From assembly GCF_016735495.2 (NCBI RefSeq), contig NZ_JAERQY020000001.1, positions 1,302,001-1,366,000 on the forward strand: DNA of 64,000 bases, written 5' to 3'. Below the pieces are notes generated by a model. That model made no database searches. It was not told where the DNA came from and worked only from the letters and a program-made list of their open reading frames with translations. The first letter of the stretch is position 1. The number at the start of each line of letters is the position of its first letter. Source of the stretch: Lysobacter sp. MMG2 (GTDB lineage: Bacteria; Pseudomonadota; Gammaproteobacteria; Xanthomonadales; Xanthomonadaceae). Of the stretch, positions 18,489 to 26,729 are shown piece after piece. The position numbers were made by a program, and so were the translations under genes.

Positions 18489-18968
18489 ATGAAGGAGCCG
18501 CCGATCTGCGAAGAGGCGGCACTGAGGGATCTGATCGCGGCGGCGTTCGGCGAGCGTCCGGATCCGCCGACGATCACGCTGCGCGGAAGCAATGCGCTGG
18601 ACGACTACGGGCCGCCTGCGCCGTGGGATGCGGCGCTCGACACGCCCGACGCGGCGTATCTCGAGGAAAACTGCTGGGGACAGCACCACCTCGACCCGGC
18701 GTCCTGGCGGCACTACCTGCCGATCCTCATGCGCCACGCGCTGGATCGATTCCGGGATCACGCTCCGTCGCCATCCACCGACACGCTGCTCTTCTCGCTG
18801 AGGCCGCCGGATCGCGTTCCTCCGCGATTCGCGACGCTCTCGCCCGAACAGGAGGCTGCGGTGTTGCAGTTCCTCGACCTGCTGGCCTTCGACCCCCGTT
18901 CGACGTACACGGACGATGCGATGACGGCACTGGAGGAATACTGGGCACCGGGCGCCACCTATCGCTGA
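18489..18968 (+). CDS. DUF6714-like protein
   Basis: A 159-residue cytoplasmic protein of unknown function. The pattern [53 protein letters not shown] and the C-terminal [13 protein letters not shown] are those of the DUF6714 family as I recall it. There is no signal peptide or metal motif. It begins 4 nt after the purC stop and ends 7 nt before the SMR gene, so it is co-transcribed. No role can be inferred from the neighbours. Confidence 0.7.
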   Translation: MKEPPICEEAALRDLIAAAFGERPDPPTITLRGSNALDDYGPPAPWDAALDTPDAAYLEENCWGQHHLDPASWRHYLPILMRHALDRFRDHAPSPSTDTLLFSLRPPDRVPPRFATLSPEQEAAVLQFLDLLAFDPRSTYTDDAMTALEEYWAPGATYR

Positions 18969-18975
18969 GGCATCC

Positions 18976-19311
18976 ATGACCCCCGGCTACCTCTACCTCG
19001 CCATCGCGATCGCCGCCGAGGTCATCGCCACCAGCGCGCTCAAGGCCTCGAACGGCTTCACCCGACCCGGGCCCTCGCTGGTCGTCGCCGCCGGCTACGC
19101 GATCGCCTTCTACTTCCTCTCGCTCGTGCTCAGGACCGTGCCGGTCGGCGTGGCCTACGCGATCTGGTCGGGCGCCGGCATCGTCCTGATCGCCCTGATC
19201 GGCTGGGTCGTCCTTAAGCAGCCGCTGGACCTGCCCGCCCTGGCCGGGATCGGCCTCATTGTCGCCGGCGTGGCGGTGATCCAGTTATTCTCAAGGTCCT
19301 CCGCGCACTGA
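18976..19311 (+). CDS. SMR-family multidrug/quaternary ammonium efflux protein
   Basis: A 111-residue, four-helix small multidrug resistance protein very close to EmrE. The first helix has [12 protein letters not shown] with the essential membrane Glu (Glu15). Helix 3 has [20 protein letters not shown] (Tyr and Trp64 of the drug site), and the C terminus reads [13 protein letters not shown], resembling the EmrE end NLLSRSTPH. It acts as an antiparallel dimer exchanging protons for lipophilic cations in the inner membrane (family knowledge). Sub-family EmrE rather than Gdx/SugE is supported by the GFTR motif after helix 1. Confidence 0.93.
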   Translation: MTPGYLYLAIAIAAEVIATSALKASNGFTRPGPSLVVAAGYAIAFYFLSLVLRTVPVGVAYAIWSGAGIVLIALIGWVVLKQPLDLPALAGIGLIVAGVAVIQLFSRSSAH

Positions 19312-19345
19312 GCGCGGACGTCCATGGGCCTTGGGAGGGGTCGCC

Positions 19346-19849
19346 ATGAACACCGCCACCGAATCGCACTCGTCCGTCGAACGCCCCATCGACCGCTGGT
19401 TCGCCCACTACTCGGCCGACCATCGCAATGCCACCAACCAGATGATCCATGTGATCTGCGTGCCCGCGATCCTGTGGAGCGTGATCGCGCTGCTGTGGTG
19501 CATCCCCGCACCGGGCACGTGGTTCAGCGCCGGCTTCTGGGCCGGCGCGGCGATGCTGGCCACCGTACTGTTCTACTACCGCGCCTCGCGCATGCTCGGC
19601 CTGGCCATGCTGGTGATGTACGTGCTGATGGGCCTGCTCACCAAGTGGATCCACGACAGCTTCGGCACCGCGACGCTGCTGTGGTTGGCCGTCGGCGTGT
19701 TCGTGGTGGCGTGGATCGGACAGTTCATCGGCCACAGCAAGCGCTTCGAGAACAAGCGCCCCAGCTTCCTCACCGACCTGACCTATCTGCTCATCGGTCC
19801 GGCGTGGGTGCTGTCCAAGCTGCTGCGCAAGGCCGGCATCCGCTACTGA
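19346..19849 (+). CDS. DUF962 / Mpo1-like membrane protein
   Basis: A 167-residue protein with about four membrane segments. The N-terminal DRWFAHYSADHRNATNQMIHVICVPAILWS is the Mpo1/YGL010w-type signature with the H-x(4)-N-x(4)-H pattern. In yeast, Mpo1 is an Fe(II)-dependent dioxygenase of 2-hydroxy fatty acid alpha-oxidation. Bacterial members are mostly uncharacterised. The ATG at 19346 follows GGGAGGGG with proper spacing, and is preferred to the ATG at 19331. It ends 7 nt before the convergent MBL gene. Confidence 0.85.
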   Translation: MNTATESHSSVERPIDRWFAHYSADHRNATNQMIHVICVPAILWSVIALLWCIPAPGTWFSAGFWAGAAMLATVLFYYRASRMLGLAMLVMYVLMGLLTKWIHDSFGTATLLWLAVGVFVVAWIGQFIGHSKRFENKRPSFLTDLTYLLIGPAWVLSKLLRKAGIRY

Positions 19850-19856
19850 GGCCAGG

Positions 19857-20624
19857 TCAGAGCCGGTAGTCCGCCGGCCCGACGAGGTCCACGCCGCACT
19901 CCAGGCCTTCGAGCCAGTCGAGGAAGCTCGCCATTTCCTCGCCGCGCATCGGCAGCCCGTGCTGCGGCACGATCATCGCAGGCGCAAGTTCGCGCACCAT
20001 CCGCGCCCACAGGCGCGTGACGCGATTGGACGCCATGTAGCGCCGATGGAAGCCTTCCATGCGCGGCACGTGCGCGTGGAAGTCGGTGACGAACGCATAC
20101 GGCGTGCGGCTGGGCACCATCGAGGCGCCGACGTCGCCTGAAAACAGGATCCGGCTGATCGGATCGAAGAAGCTGAAATTCCCCACCGAATGCATGAAGT
20201 GCGCCGGCAACGCGCGCACGAAGCTGTCGCCCATCGGGATGCGACCGCCTTCGTCGGGCAGCAGCAGGTAGCGGTCGCTTCCGGTATTGCGAAGGTAGCC
20301 CGGCACCACGTGCGGCACGAAACGGCCCCACAGCTTCGAGCACACCACGGTGGTGTTGGTGTAGAGCAGCCACTTGTCGACCGAACCGATGATGTCCGGG
20401 TCCTGGTGGGAACACAGCAACCAGGTCACATCGGTCGGCGCGACGAACTCGCCCATCGCCAGGATCAGCGGGTTGTAGAGCAGCGCACCGCCGGGATCCA
20501 GAAGCGCGTTGTGGGCGCCGTGCTGGATCAGGAACTGGTTGGCCTGTACGCCGTCGTCGCCGCGCACCAGATCGCTGAAGGCGATGCAACGGTGGCCGGG
20601 CTGGTCGAAAAGAATGGTCGCCAT
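19857..20624 (-). CDS. MBL-fold (flavodiiron ODP-like) protein
   Basis: A 255-residue metallo-beta-lactamase-fold protein resembling the oxygen-binding di-iron domain of flavodiiron proteins but without a flavodoxin domain. The ligand loop is CSHQDPDIIGS (His73, Asp75, Asp77), corresponding to H-x-E-x-D-H with the last His replaced by Ile. Later ligands are LPAHFMHSVGNFSFFDP, ILFSGDVGAS and IVPQHGLPM. The changed first motif may alter metal occupancy. Function is unknown; an oxygen- or redox-sensing role is inference. It is cytoplasmic and monocistronic. Confidence 0.8.
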   Translation of the reverse strand: MATILFDQPGHRCIAFSDLVRGDDGVQANQFLIQHGAHNALLDPGGALLYNPLILAMGEFVAPTDVTWLLCSHQDPDIIGSVDKWLLYTNTTVVCSKLWGRFVPHVVPGYLRNTGSDRYLLLPDEGGRIPMGDSFVRALPAHFMHSVGNFSFFDPISRILFSGDVGASMVPSRTPYAFVTDFHAHVPRMEGFHRRYMASNRVTRLWARMVRELAPAMIVPQHGLPMRGEEMASFLDWLEGLECGVDLVGPADYRL

Positions 20625-20705
20625 CGCGCCCCCAAAAACAACGGGACTCTAATGACGGCCGGAACCGAAGGTTTGAGGTGGATCAATTCTCGCCAAACGC
20701 GTGCG

Positions 20706-20735
20706 ATGCCGGAGCAGCAGGCGCCGCTCCGGCAT
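20706..20735. terminator. Hairpin after the DUF5339-like lipoprotein gene
   Basis: A perfect 10-bp stem ATGCCGGAGC / GCTCCGGCAT with a 10-nt loop, 14 nt beyond the stop of the minus-strand lipoprotein gene. It lacks a U-tract on either strand, so it may be a weak or rho-assisted transcript end rather than a classic terminator. Confidence 0.4.
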
Positions 20736-20748
20736 GCCCGTCAGCGGG

Positions 20749-21087
20749 TCACTCGCACTTGAGCATCGCGGCGGTTTGCGCGAACTGGTCGTTCGCGGCC
20801 TTGCACGACGGGACCAGGCTGGCCTTGTCGGGCGTGGCTTCCCACTGCGCCTTCGACTGGTCCAGCATCTGCTGGAACTGGGCCGCCGCCGCCTCGCCGC
20901 CCGACTTGGCCACGCAGGCCTTCACGCGGTTGATGTAGTCCTCGCACTCGGCGGGCAGGCCGGTGTTGGCGGGTGCAGCGGCGGCGGGGGCAGGCGTGGC
21001 GGTGGGGTTGGCGGCGTTGGTGTCTTCCTTCTTCGCGCAGGCGGTCAGCGCGAGGCCGCACATCAAGGTGATCAGCAGGTGCTTCAT
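20749..21087 (-). CDS. Small lipoprotein (DUF5339-like)
   Basis: A 112-residue lipoprotein. The signal peptide MKHLLITLMCGLALTAC has a lipobox L-T-A-C with lipidated Cys17. A Thr/Ala/Pro-rich linker follows. The compact C-terminal domain of about 70 residues holds three cysteines (PAECEDYINRVKACVAKSGG, and CKAANDQFAQTAAMLKCE), a pattern I associate with DUF5339. The residue after the lipid Cys is Ala, not Asp, so outer-membrane sorting is expected. Function unknown. It lies divergent from the DMT transporter gene with 208 nt between. Confidence 0.8.
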   Translation of the reverse strand: MKHLLITLMCGLALTACAKKEDTNAANPTATPAPAAAAPANTGLPAECEDYINRVKACVAKSGGEAAAAQFQQMLDQSKAQWEATPDKASLVPSCKAANDQFAQTAAMLKCE

Positions 21088-21295
21088 GGATTCTCCCGGG
21101 AGTGATGGAAATGCAGGACCGCCTGCGTGGCGTCGAACGACGGCGCAGACGACCCGCTTCACAGGCTGTGCGTGCCCGCCCCGCCCCTCCATCAGAGTCG
21201 TCTGGAAATTCCGCATGCGAAGCTGAAATACTCGCAGCGCGAAAGCGCTCTCCCCCGCCGCACGAACCTCCGTCGGCGCACCTCCCCAGCCCCCC

Positions 21296-22183
21296 ATGCC
21301 CGCCCGCGATCTCATCCTGGTCCTCATCGTCGTCCTGTCCTGGGCGGTGAACTTCCTCACCTCCGCGCTGGCGATGCGCGAGATCCCGCCGTTCCTGTTC
21401 ACCGCGCTGCGTTTCGCGCTGCTCGCGCTGCCGCTCATGTGGCTGGTCAAGCGACCGGCGCCGGGGCAGTGGCCGCGCCTGCTGGCGGTGTGCCTGTGCA
21501 TCGGCGTGCTGCATTTCGGGTTGAGCTTCACCGCGCTGAAGCTGGCCGGCGACCTCTCCTCGCCCGCGATCGTCATGCAGAGCTACGTGCCGATGACCAC
21601 GCTGCTGGCGTGGTGGTGGCTGGGCGAGCGCTTCGCATGGCGCACGGGATTGGCGATCGCGATCAGCTTCGCCGGCGTGCTGGTGCTGGGGTTCGATCCG
21701 ATGGTGCTCGACCATCCGATGTCGCTGCTGCTGATGCTGGTGTCGGCGGCGTTCCTGGCCATCGGCACGGTGCTGATGAAGGGCCTGCGCGACATGGACG
21801 TCTACAGCCAGCAGGGCTGGACGGCGGTGTTCAGCGTGCTGCCGTTGCTGGCGATCAGTGCCTGGCTGGAGCCGGGCGCGCTGGCGCGATTGCCGGAGGT
21901 GAGCTGGGTCGCGTGGACGGGCGCGGCTTACGCCGCGTTCGTGTCCTCGCTGCTCGGGCACGGTCTGTACTACGTGCTGGTGCAGCGTTACCCGGTCGCA
22001 CAGGTCACGCCGTGGCTGCTGCTGGTGCCGGTACTGGCGATCGGGCTCGGCATCGCGTTCTGGGGCGACCGGCCCGGCCCGCGGCTGTTGCTGGGCGGCG
22101 TGATGGTGCTGGGCGGCGTGCTGCTGATCGCACTGCGCGCACTGCGCCGCCAGCGGCCCGCGCCGGCGGCGGAAGAGATCTGA
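21296..22183 (+). CDS. EamA/DMT-family transporter
   Basis: A 295-residue protein with about ten membrane segments arranged as two EamA repeats. Repeat one includes VLSWAVNFLTSALAMREIPPFLFTALRFALLALPL and the SYVPMTTLLAWWWLGERF end. Repeat two begins at about residue 145 and ends TPWLLLVPVLAIGLGIAFWGDRPGPRLLLGGVMVLGGVLL. It resembles E. coli EamA (O-acetylserine/cysteine exporter) in layout. The substrate is not known. The start at 21296 lacks a strong ribosome-binding site and could be slightly off. Confidence 0.88.
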   Translation: MPARDLILVLIVVLSWAVNFLTSALAMREIPPFLFTALRFALLALPLMWLVKRPAPGQWPRLLAVCLCIGVLHFGLSFTALKLAGDLSSPAIVMQSYVPMTTLLAWWWLGERFAWRTGLAIAISFAGVLVLGFDPMVLDHPMSLLLMLVSAAFLAIGTVLMKGLRDMDVYSQQGWTAVFSVLPLLAISAWLEPGALARLPEVSWVAWTGAAYAAFVSSLLGHGLYYVLVQRYPVAQVTPWLLLVPVLAIGLGIAFWGDRPGPRLLLGGVMVLGGVLLIALRALRRQRPAPAAEEI

Positions 22184-22274
22184 CGCGCTTGCGGGAGCGG
22201 CGATGCGCCGAGCGCGCATCCGCACCGACGGCACGTAGAATCCGCTTCAAGGACGGAACCGATATCGCACGCCA

Positions 22275-23069
22275 ATGACTGGACCCGCTCGACACCGCAA
22301 AGGCCCGCTTCTTGCGGCCACGCTGTGCACCCTCGCCTTCGCACTCGCGTTGCCGACGTCGGCAATCGCGGCCACCACCTGCCCGCTGGCGGCCGCGCAG
22401 GCACCTGCATCGCCATCGCAGGCACCGCTGGCGCCCGAGGACCGAACCTGCCTGATCGATGCGCGCGCGCTTGGCGCGAAGCCGGTGCTTTATGACCTGC
22501 GCAGCCGGAGCGACTACGCGTCCTTCCACATCCCCGACGCGCAACACGCCAGCGTGGCCGAAGTGTCCCGCCTGCTTCGCGACCGTCCCGGCGCGGTCGT
22601 GCTTTACGACGGCGGCAAGTTCCGCTCCGACGCCTTCCTGCTGTGCAAGCGCCTGCGCGATGAAGGCCTGAAGAATTTCAGGATCATCGACGGCGGCATC
22701 GCCGCGTGGGCGCAGGTGCAGCGTCGTGCGGAACGACTGGAAGTGAGCCGCCTGTCCGATGCGGAAGTATCGGCCGCGCTGTCGGACCGCAACGTTTCCG
22801 CGGTCGCGCTGAGCGACGGCTATGCCCCGGTGCTGTCCGAACACCGGATCCGGCAGGCCACCAAAGGCTCGACCGGAAGGAAGGTCCTGATCGCGGACAC
22901 CTTCATCCCGAGCGCACGGCTGGAAGCGTCACTGGATGGCAAAGGCGGGCCGGTGCTGTACTGGACCGGCGACCGCGATCGACTCGTCGCCCTGATCCAT
23001 ACGCACCTGCGCCAGGACCAGAAGCGGACCGCCGGTCCCGCGCAGTCAACCGCCTGCAGCGCGCTGTGA
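22275..23069 (+). CDS. Exported rhodanese-like protein lacking the catalytic cysteine
   Basis: A 264-residue protein with an N-terminal signal sequence (basic start, hydrophobic LLAATLCTLAFALALPTSAIA, cleavage after AIA). A rhodanese fold follows: VLYDLRSRSDYASFHIPDAQHASVAEV, the active-site loop VLYDGGKFRSDAFLLCKRL, and IIDGGIAAWAQV. In active rhodaneses the loop begins with a Cys six residues before the invariant R-S. Here that position is Asp112, so sulfurtransferase activity is not expected. A second, divergent domain follows (to about 245). The last 24 nt overlap the convergent pseudopilin gene. Periplasmic protein-protein recognition is a possible role. Confidence 0.75.
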   Translation: MTGPARHRKGPLLAATLCTLAFALALPTSAIAATTCPLAAAQAPASPSQAPLAPEDRTCLIDARALGAKPVLYDLRSRSDYASFHIPDAQHASVAEVSRLLRDRPGAVVLYDGGKFRSDAFLLCKRLRDEGLKNFRIIDGGIAAWAQVQRRAERLEVSRLSDAEVSAALSDRNVSAVALSDGYAPVLSEHRIRQATKGSTGRKVLIADTFIPSARLEASLDGKGGPVLYWTGDRDRLVALIHTHLRQDQKRTAGPAQSTACSAL

Positions 23070-23555
23070 TGACGGCGGCCGGCCCGGCAGGCGCATTTCG
23101 GCCGGGACGGGACTCGCCCTGAACACCCAGTCGGCGTAACGCAGCGCGTTCTCGAAGTCCGCGTCATCCGGATCGAAGCCGGAGACCTTCAGCGGGACGC
23201 GTTCGGACAACGAGTGGACGCCCACGATGGCCCCCTGCTCCAGCACCAGGCCCCACTCCGCCTTGCCGGTCAGGGGGTCGGCGTAGATCTTGCGCAGGTG
23301 GCGCTGGTTGCGGCCCATGCGACGGTCGAGCAACAACTCTTCGAGCGTGCGCGGATAAGCACGCGGCATCCCGGCATCGCGATAGCGGATGATCGCGCGC
23401 CTGAACTCGTCGCCGATGCGCAGCAGCTCGGCCTCGTTGGAACGGACCCGGTCGATGTGCTGGATGCTTGCCAGCGCCAGCGCCGAGACCGCCATCAACG
23501 CCAGCAGGAACAGCAGGAACAGGTAGGCGAATCCCGACTGCCGTCGCACGGTCAC
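23046..23555 (-). CDS. Atypical minor pseudopilin-like protein
   Basis: A 169-residue protein, last gene of the secretion block. A short basic leader RRQSG is followed by F-A-Y-L-F and a long hydrophobic helix, as in type IV prepilins. Residue 5 after the cleavage site is Phe instead of the usual Glu, as in GspK-type tip pseudopilins, but it is much shorter than GspK. The mature part carries EELLLDRRMGRNQRHLRKIYADPLTGKAEWGLV, a GspG-like C-terminal pattern. The GTG start at 23555 overlaps the upstream stop by GTGA. It likely caps or initiates the pseudopilus (inference). Confidence 0.72.
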   Translation of the reverse strand: MTVRRQSGFAYLFLLFLLALMAVSALALASIQHIDRVRSNEAELLRIGDEFRRAIIRYRDAGMPRAYPRTLEELLLDRRMGRNQRHLRKIYADPLTGKAEWGLVLEQGAIVGVHSLSERVPLKVSGFDPDDADFENALRYADWVFRASPVPAEMRLPGRPPSSQRAAGG

Positions 23556-23932
23556 AGTTCCGCGTAAGCCACGCCATCGGGCGTTGCGCCCTGCGCACCG
23601 CTGCGGACGTCGACGATGCCATCGACCTCGCCTTCGGGATCGTCCACCAGCACCCAGCTCTGCGCGCTTTCGCTGACCGGATCCATCGGCACGCCCTTGA
23701 GGTAATTGGCTTCCACCAACGCCTGCAGCGATTCGGGATAGACGCCCTTGTCCTCGTAATACCGGTCCAGGCTCGCGCGCAGGATGCGCAGGTTTTCCTT
23801 GAGCGCGGTCAGGCGGGCCGTCTGCACCGACGCCTGGTAGCGCGGCATGGCAATCGTCACCAGCGCGGCGATGATCGCCATCACCACCAGCAGTTCGATC
23901 AGGCTGAATCCACGTCGACGCGAAGCATCCAT
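23552..23932 (-). CDS. GspG/GspH-like pseudopilin
   Basis: A 126-residue type II secretion pseudopilin. The prepilin peptidase site is RRRG|FSLIELLVVMAIIAALVTIAMPRY, with Glu5 present. The globular part includes RYYEDKGVYPESLQALVEANYLKGVPMDPVSESAQSW, the standard GspG fold region. It overlaps the next gene by 4 nt and follows the preceding pseudopilin by 3 nt. It would be inserted in the inner membrane, cleaved and N-methylated by PilD, whose gene is not in this window. Confidence 0.9.
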   Translation of the reverse strand: MDASRRRGFSLIELLVVMAIIAALVTIAMPRYQASVQTARLTALKENLRILRASLDRYYEDKGVYPESLQALVEANYLKGVPMDPVSESAQSWVLVDDPEGEVDGIVDVRSGAQGATPDGVAYAEL

Positions 23933-23935
23933 CGC

Positions 23936-24415
23936 TCACCAGTCCTTGTAGGCAACACCGTTGAGACCGACGCCGTCGGAAAGACTGTGCACGTCGAACA
24001 CGTCATCGCCGGGAGCCGGATCGTCGGGAGGACTGTCGTAACTGCGCAGGCCCCAGGTGTCCTCCGGCGATGCTTCGCTTCCCGCGTAGAACGGGTCGCG
24101 CGGCAAACGCCGCAGGAAGTACAGCTGTTTGCGCTCCGGCGTGCTCACGTCCTCCACGCCTTCCACCAGCACCGTGAGGTCCGGCGGATAGCCGCTGGCG
24201 CCGCTTTCGACCTCGACCCTGCCCTGCTCGGCCGCGCGCTTGTAGCGATCGATCGCACCGCGGATCTGCGCCAGCGCGGTGCGCAGCTCGGCCTCGCGGT
24301 AGCGCTGCGTCGCCATGCGCGCCGCCGGCACCGCGATGAGCAGCAGCACCGCCATGATGGCGAGCGACGCCATCAGTTCGATGAAGCTGAAACCCGCGGC
24401 GCGGCGCCGGCTCAT
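23936..24415 (-). CDS. GspG-like pseudopilin
   Basis: A 159-residue prepilin-type protein. Leader MSRRRAAG, then F-S-F-I-E with Glu5 and a hydrophobic helix to about residue 32. RYREAELRTALAQIRGAIDRYKRAAEQG and RKQLYFLRRLPRDPF follow the GspG plan. The C-terminal region has an acidic loop DSPPDDPAPGDDVFDVHS that may bind calcium, as the GspG C-terminal loop does (inference). The start overlaps the secretin stop by 4 nt. Confidence 0.88.
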   Translation of the reverse strand: MSRRRAAGFSFIELMASLAIMAVLLLIAVPAARMATQRYREAELRTALAQIRGAIDRYKRAAEQGRVEVESGASGYPPDLTVLVEGVEDVSTPERKQLYFLRRLPRDPFYAGSEASPEDTWGLRSYDSPPDDPAPGDDVFDVHSLSDGVGLNGVAYKDW

Positions 24416-26718
24416 CGGACCTTGATCGCGACGCCGGCGGTGCGCGCAGGCCCGACCTGTTCCGGCGCGGGCGTGGCCGACAGCACGCGCACGTCGGTGC
24501 GGTCGGCCGCGGCCAGCGCCTTGAAGTTGATCTGCAGCAACGTGCCCTGGCCCGATACCGCCGTGCCCTGACGGGTCGCGGTGGCGACGATCTTTCCGTC
24601 CGACAGGTTCACCTGCTGCGTCAGCGTGCTCTGGCCGCCGCCCTGCGACATGAACATGCCTTCCTCGATGCCGACCACCTGCAGCACCTTGGGATCGAAA
24701 CCGATCAGCACGGGGAGCTGCTCGATCGCCTTCAACGCGCTGATGTTGAGCACCGCCGTGAACTGTTCGCCGGCGCGCACCTCGCCGGGCACTGCCCAGT
24801 CCAGCAGGACGTTGGACGAAGGCGGCAAGGGCTGCGCCTGCGCGGGCGCATCGGACGGCAGCGCCGACGGAACGGCGGCGCCCGGTGACGCCGCGCCCGC
24901 GCCGGTCGGCGCCGTCGCGGCAGGCGCCTGGGCTTCCGGCTCGGCCGGCGGCGGCGCGCCATTGCGGCCACGCAGATACGAAGCCGTGCCGCTCTCGAAC
25001 TCCATCTCGTCCAGCCCGGCATGACGCACGCCACGGACCAGGCGCGGCCGGATCGACAGCACGATCTCGGTGTTCTGAACGTCGTCCTTCTGCGTGCCGA
25101 AGATGCGGTTGAGGATCGGGAAGCGCGAGATGAACGGCCAGCCGTTGGCGACCTGTCGATCCTCCTTGTTGATCAGGCCGGCGAGGATCTGCATCTCGCC
25201 GTCCTTCAGGCGCAGCACGGTCTGCGCGTTGCGCGTGCCGATCTGGTAGGACAGCGTGCCCGACTTGGTCACGATCTCGCGCACCAGGTTGCTGACCTCC
25301 AGGCTCACCTTGATCGAAACCTCGTCGCCGGCATAGACGGCGGGCTCGACCTCGAGCTTCAGGCCCACGTCCACGTAGTTGACCGTTTCCGACACGAAGC
25401 CCGTCGAAGTGGACGTGGAGGTGATCACCGGCACCTTGTCGCCGATGAGGATGCTCGCCTTCTCCTTGCTCTTCACGCGGATCTTCGGATTGGCGAGGAT
25501 CTTCGCGTCCGAGCGTTCGTCGTGCAGCTTCACCGTGGCATTGGGCACGGTGGCGAAGATCGAATCGGAGTTGAGGTTGCGCAGCTGGCTGATCGGCAAT
25601 GCGGTGTTGGTCTGCCCCGGCCCGACCACGGAGAACGCGATCTCGTCCGGCAGGCTGATGCCCATGTCGAGCAGCGAAGAGCGCTTGACCTCCAGCACTT
25701 CCACATCGAGCACCACCTCCGGTTCGCCAATGTCCTGCAGCGCGACCAGGCGTTCGGCCAGGCGGATGGCGTCCGGGCTGTCGCGCATCACCAGCATGTT
25801 GAGCTTCTCGTCGACGACGAGGTTCTCGCTCTTGAGGATGGTCTTGAGCGTTTCCGCCACGGTCTTGGCCTGCGCATTGGCCAGGTAGAACGTGCGGATG
25901 TTGAGCTGGCGGTAATCGCTGATCTTCTGCGGCGTGCGCGGAAAGACCATCACCGAGTTGTTGTTGAGCGGCCGCGTTTCCAGGTTCGTCGACAGGCCGA
26001 TCATGCGGATGGCCTCGTCCAGCGGCGTCTTGCGCAGGAACACGGTGACTTTCAGGTCCGGGCGGATGTCCTGGTCGTAGACGAAGTTGATGCCCGACGC
26101 GTTGGACAGCACTTCGAACGCGGTCTTCACCGGCACATCGCGGAACTCGAGCGTGACGGGCTTGCGGAACTGCTCGCCGAGGGTGTCCTCCCGGGCCTTC
26201 TTGCTCGCCACCGCGGTGCGGATGCGGTCCAGGCTGTTCTGCGCGCGCAGGTTGTCCGGCGCTTCGGCCAGCACGTCGCGCACGCGCTCCTCGGCCTGGT
26301 CCAGCTCACCGGCGGCAATCAGCTCGTCGATCTTCATCAACTCTTCGTTGTGCCGACGCATCGCCGCCAGGCGACGCAGCCATTCCTGCGCCGCGCTGTT
26401 GCCGGGCTCGATCTGCAGGATGGTCTGATACGCGCCCTCGGCCTGCGCGAAATTGCCCTGCTGGCGCGCGCGCTCGCCGTCGCGGAACAGGGTCTCCAGG
26501 GCAAGGCGCTTCTTGAACAGATACTGCTGGCGGTAGCGCACATCGTGGGGACTGGCCGCGGAGACGGCCTCGTACTGGGCGACCGCCTGCACGTAGTCGC
26601 CGTCCTCGAACAAGCGGTCGGCCTTGCGGAACTGTCCCGCCGCGCCACAGCCGGCCAGCAGCACGGCGGCCGCCAGCACCAGCATTCCCCGCGCGCGACG
26701 CGCATAACGTGTGTGCAT
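24412..26718 (-). CDS. Lipoprotein secretin (GspD/MshL-like) with C-terminal cohesin-like domain
   Basis: A 768-residue outer-membrane channel subunit. Order: lipoprotein signal with lipobox LLAGC (Cys24); TPR-like helical repeats (about 30-165); STN domain (188-240, VTLEFRDVPVKTAFEVLSNASGI); secretin N1-type domain (270-335); secretin core (about 390-560, VGLKLEVEPAVYAGDEVSIK and LLINKEDR-like LAGLINKEDRQVANGWPF). An Ala/Pro-rich linker (585-638) then leads to a beta-sandwich (640-768, GEQFTAVLNISALKAIEQLPVLIGFDPKVLQVVGI) that looks like a cohesin. The ATG at 26718 has GAGG upstream; the ATG at 26733 is an alternative. The N-terminal TPR plus terminal cohesin differ from classical GspD. Confidence 0.92.
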   Translation of the reverse strand: MHTRYARRARGMLVLAAAVLLAGCGAAGQFRKADRLFEDGDYVQAVAQYEAVSAASPHDVRYRQQYLFKKRLALETLFRDGERARQQGNFAQAEGAYQTILQIEPGNSAAQEWLRRLAAMRRHNEELMKIDELIAAGELDQAEERVRDVLAEAPDNLRAQNSLDRIRTAVASKKAREDTLGEQFRKPVTLEFRDVPVKTAFEVLSNASGINFVYDQDIRPDLKVTVFLRKTPLDEAIRMIGLSTNLETRPLNNNSVMVFPRTPQKISDYRQLNIRTFYLANAQAKTVAETLKTILKSENLVVDEKLNMLVMRDSPDAIRLAERLVALQDIGEPEVVLDVEVLEVKRSSLLDMGISLPDEIAFSVVGPGQTNTALPISQLRNLNSDSIFATVPNATVKLHDERSDAKILANPKIRVKSKEKASILIGDKVPVITSTSTSTGFVSETVNYVDVGLKLEVEPAVYAGDEVSIKVSLEVSNLVREIVTKSGTLSYQIGTRNAQTVLRLKDGEMQILAGLINKEDRQVANGWPFISRFPILNRIFGTQKDDVQNTEIVLSIRPRLVRGVRHAGLDEMEFESGTASYLRGRNGAPPPAEPEAQAPAATAPTGAGAASPGAAVPSALPSDAPAQAQPLPPSSNVLLDWAVPGEVRAGEQFTAVLNISALKAIEQLPVLIGFDPKVLQVVGIEEGMFMSQGGGQSTLTQQVNLSDGKIVATATRQGTAVSGQGTLLQINFKALAAADRTDVRVLSATPAPEQVGPARTAGVAIKVR

Positions 26719-26729
26719 CCTTACCTCGA

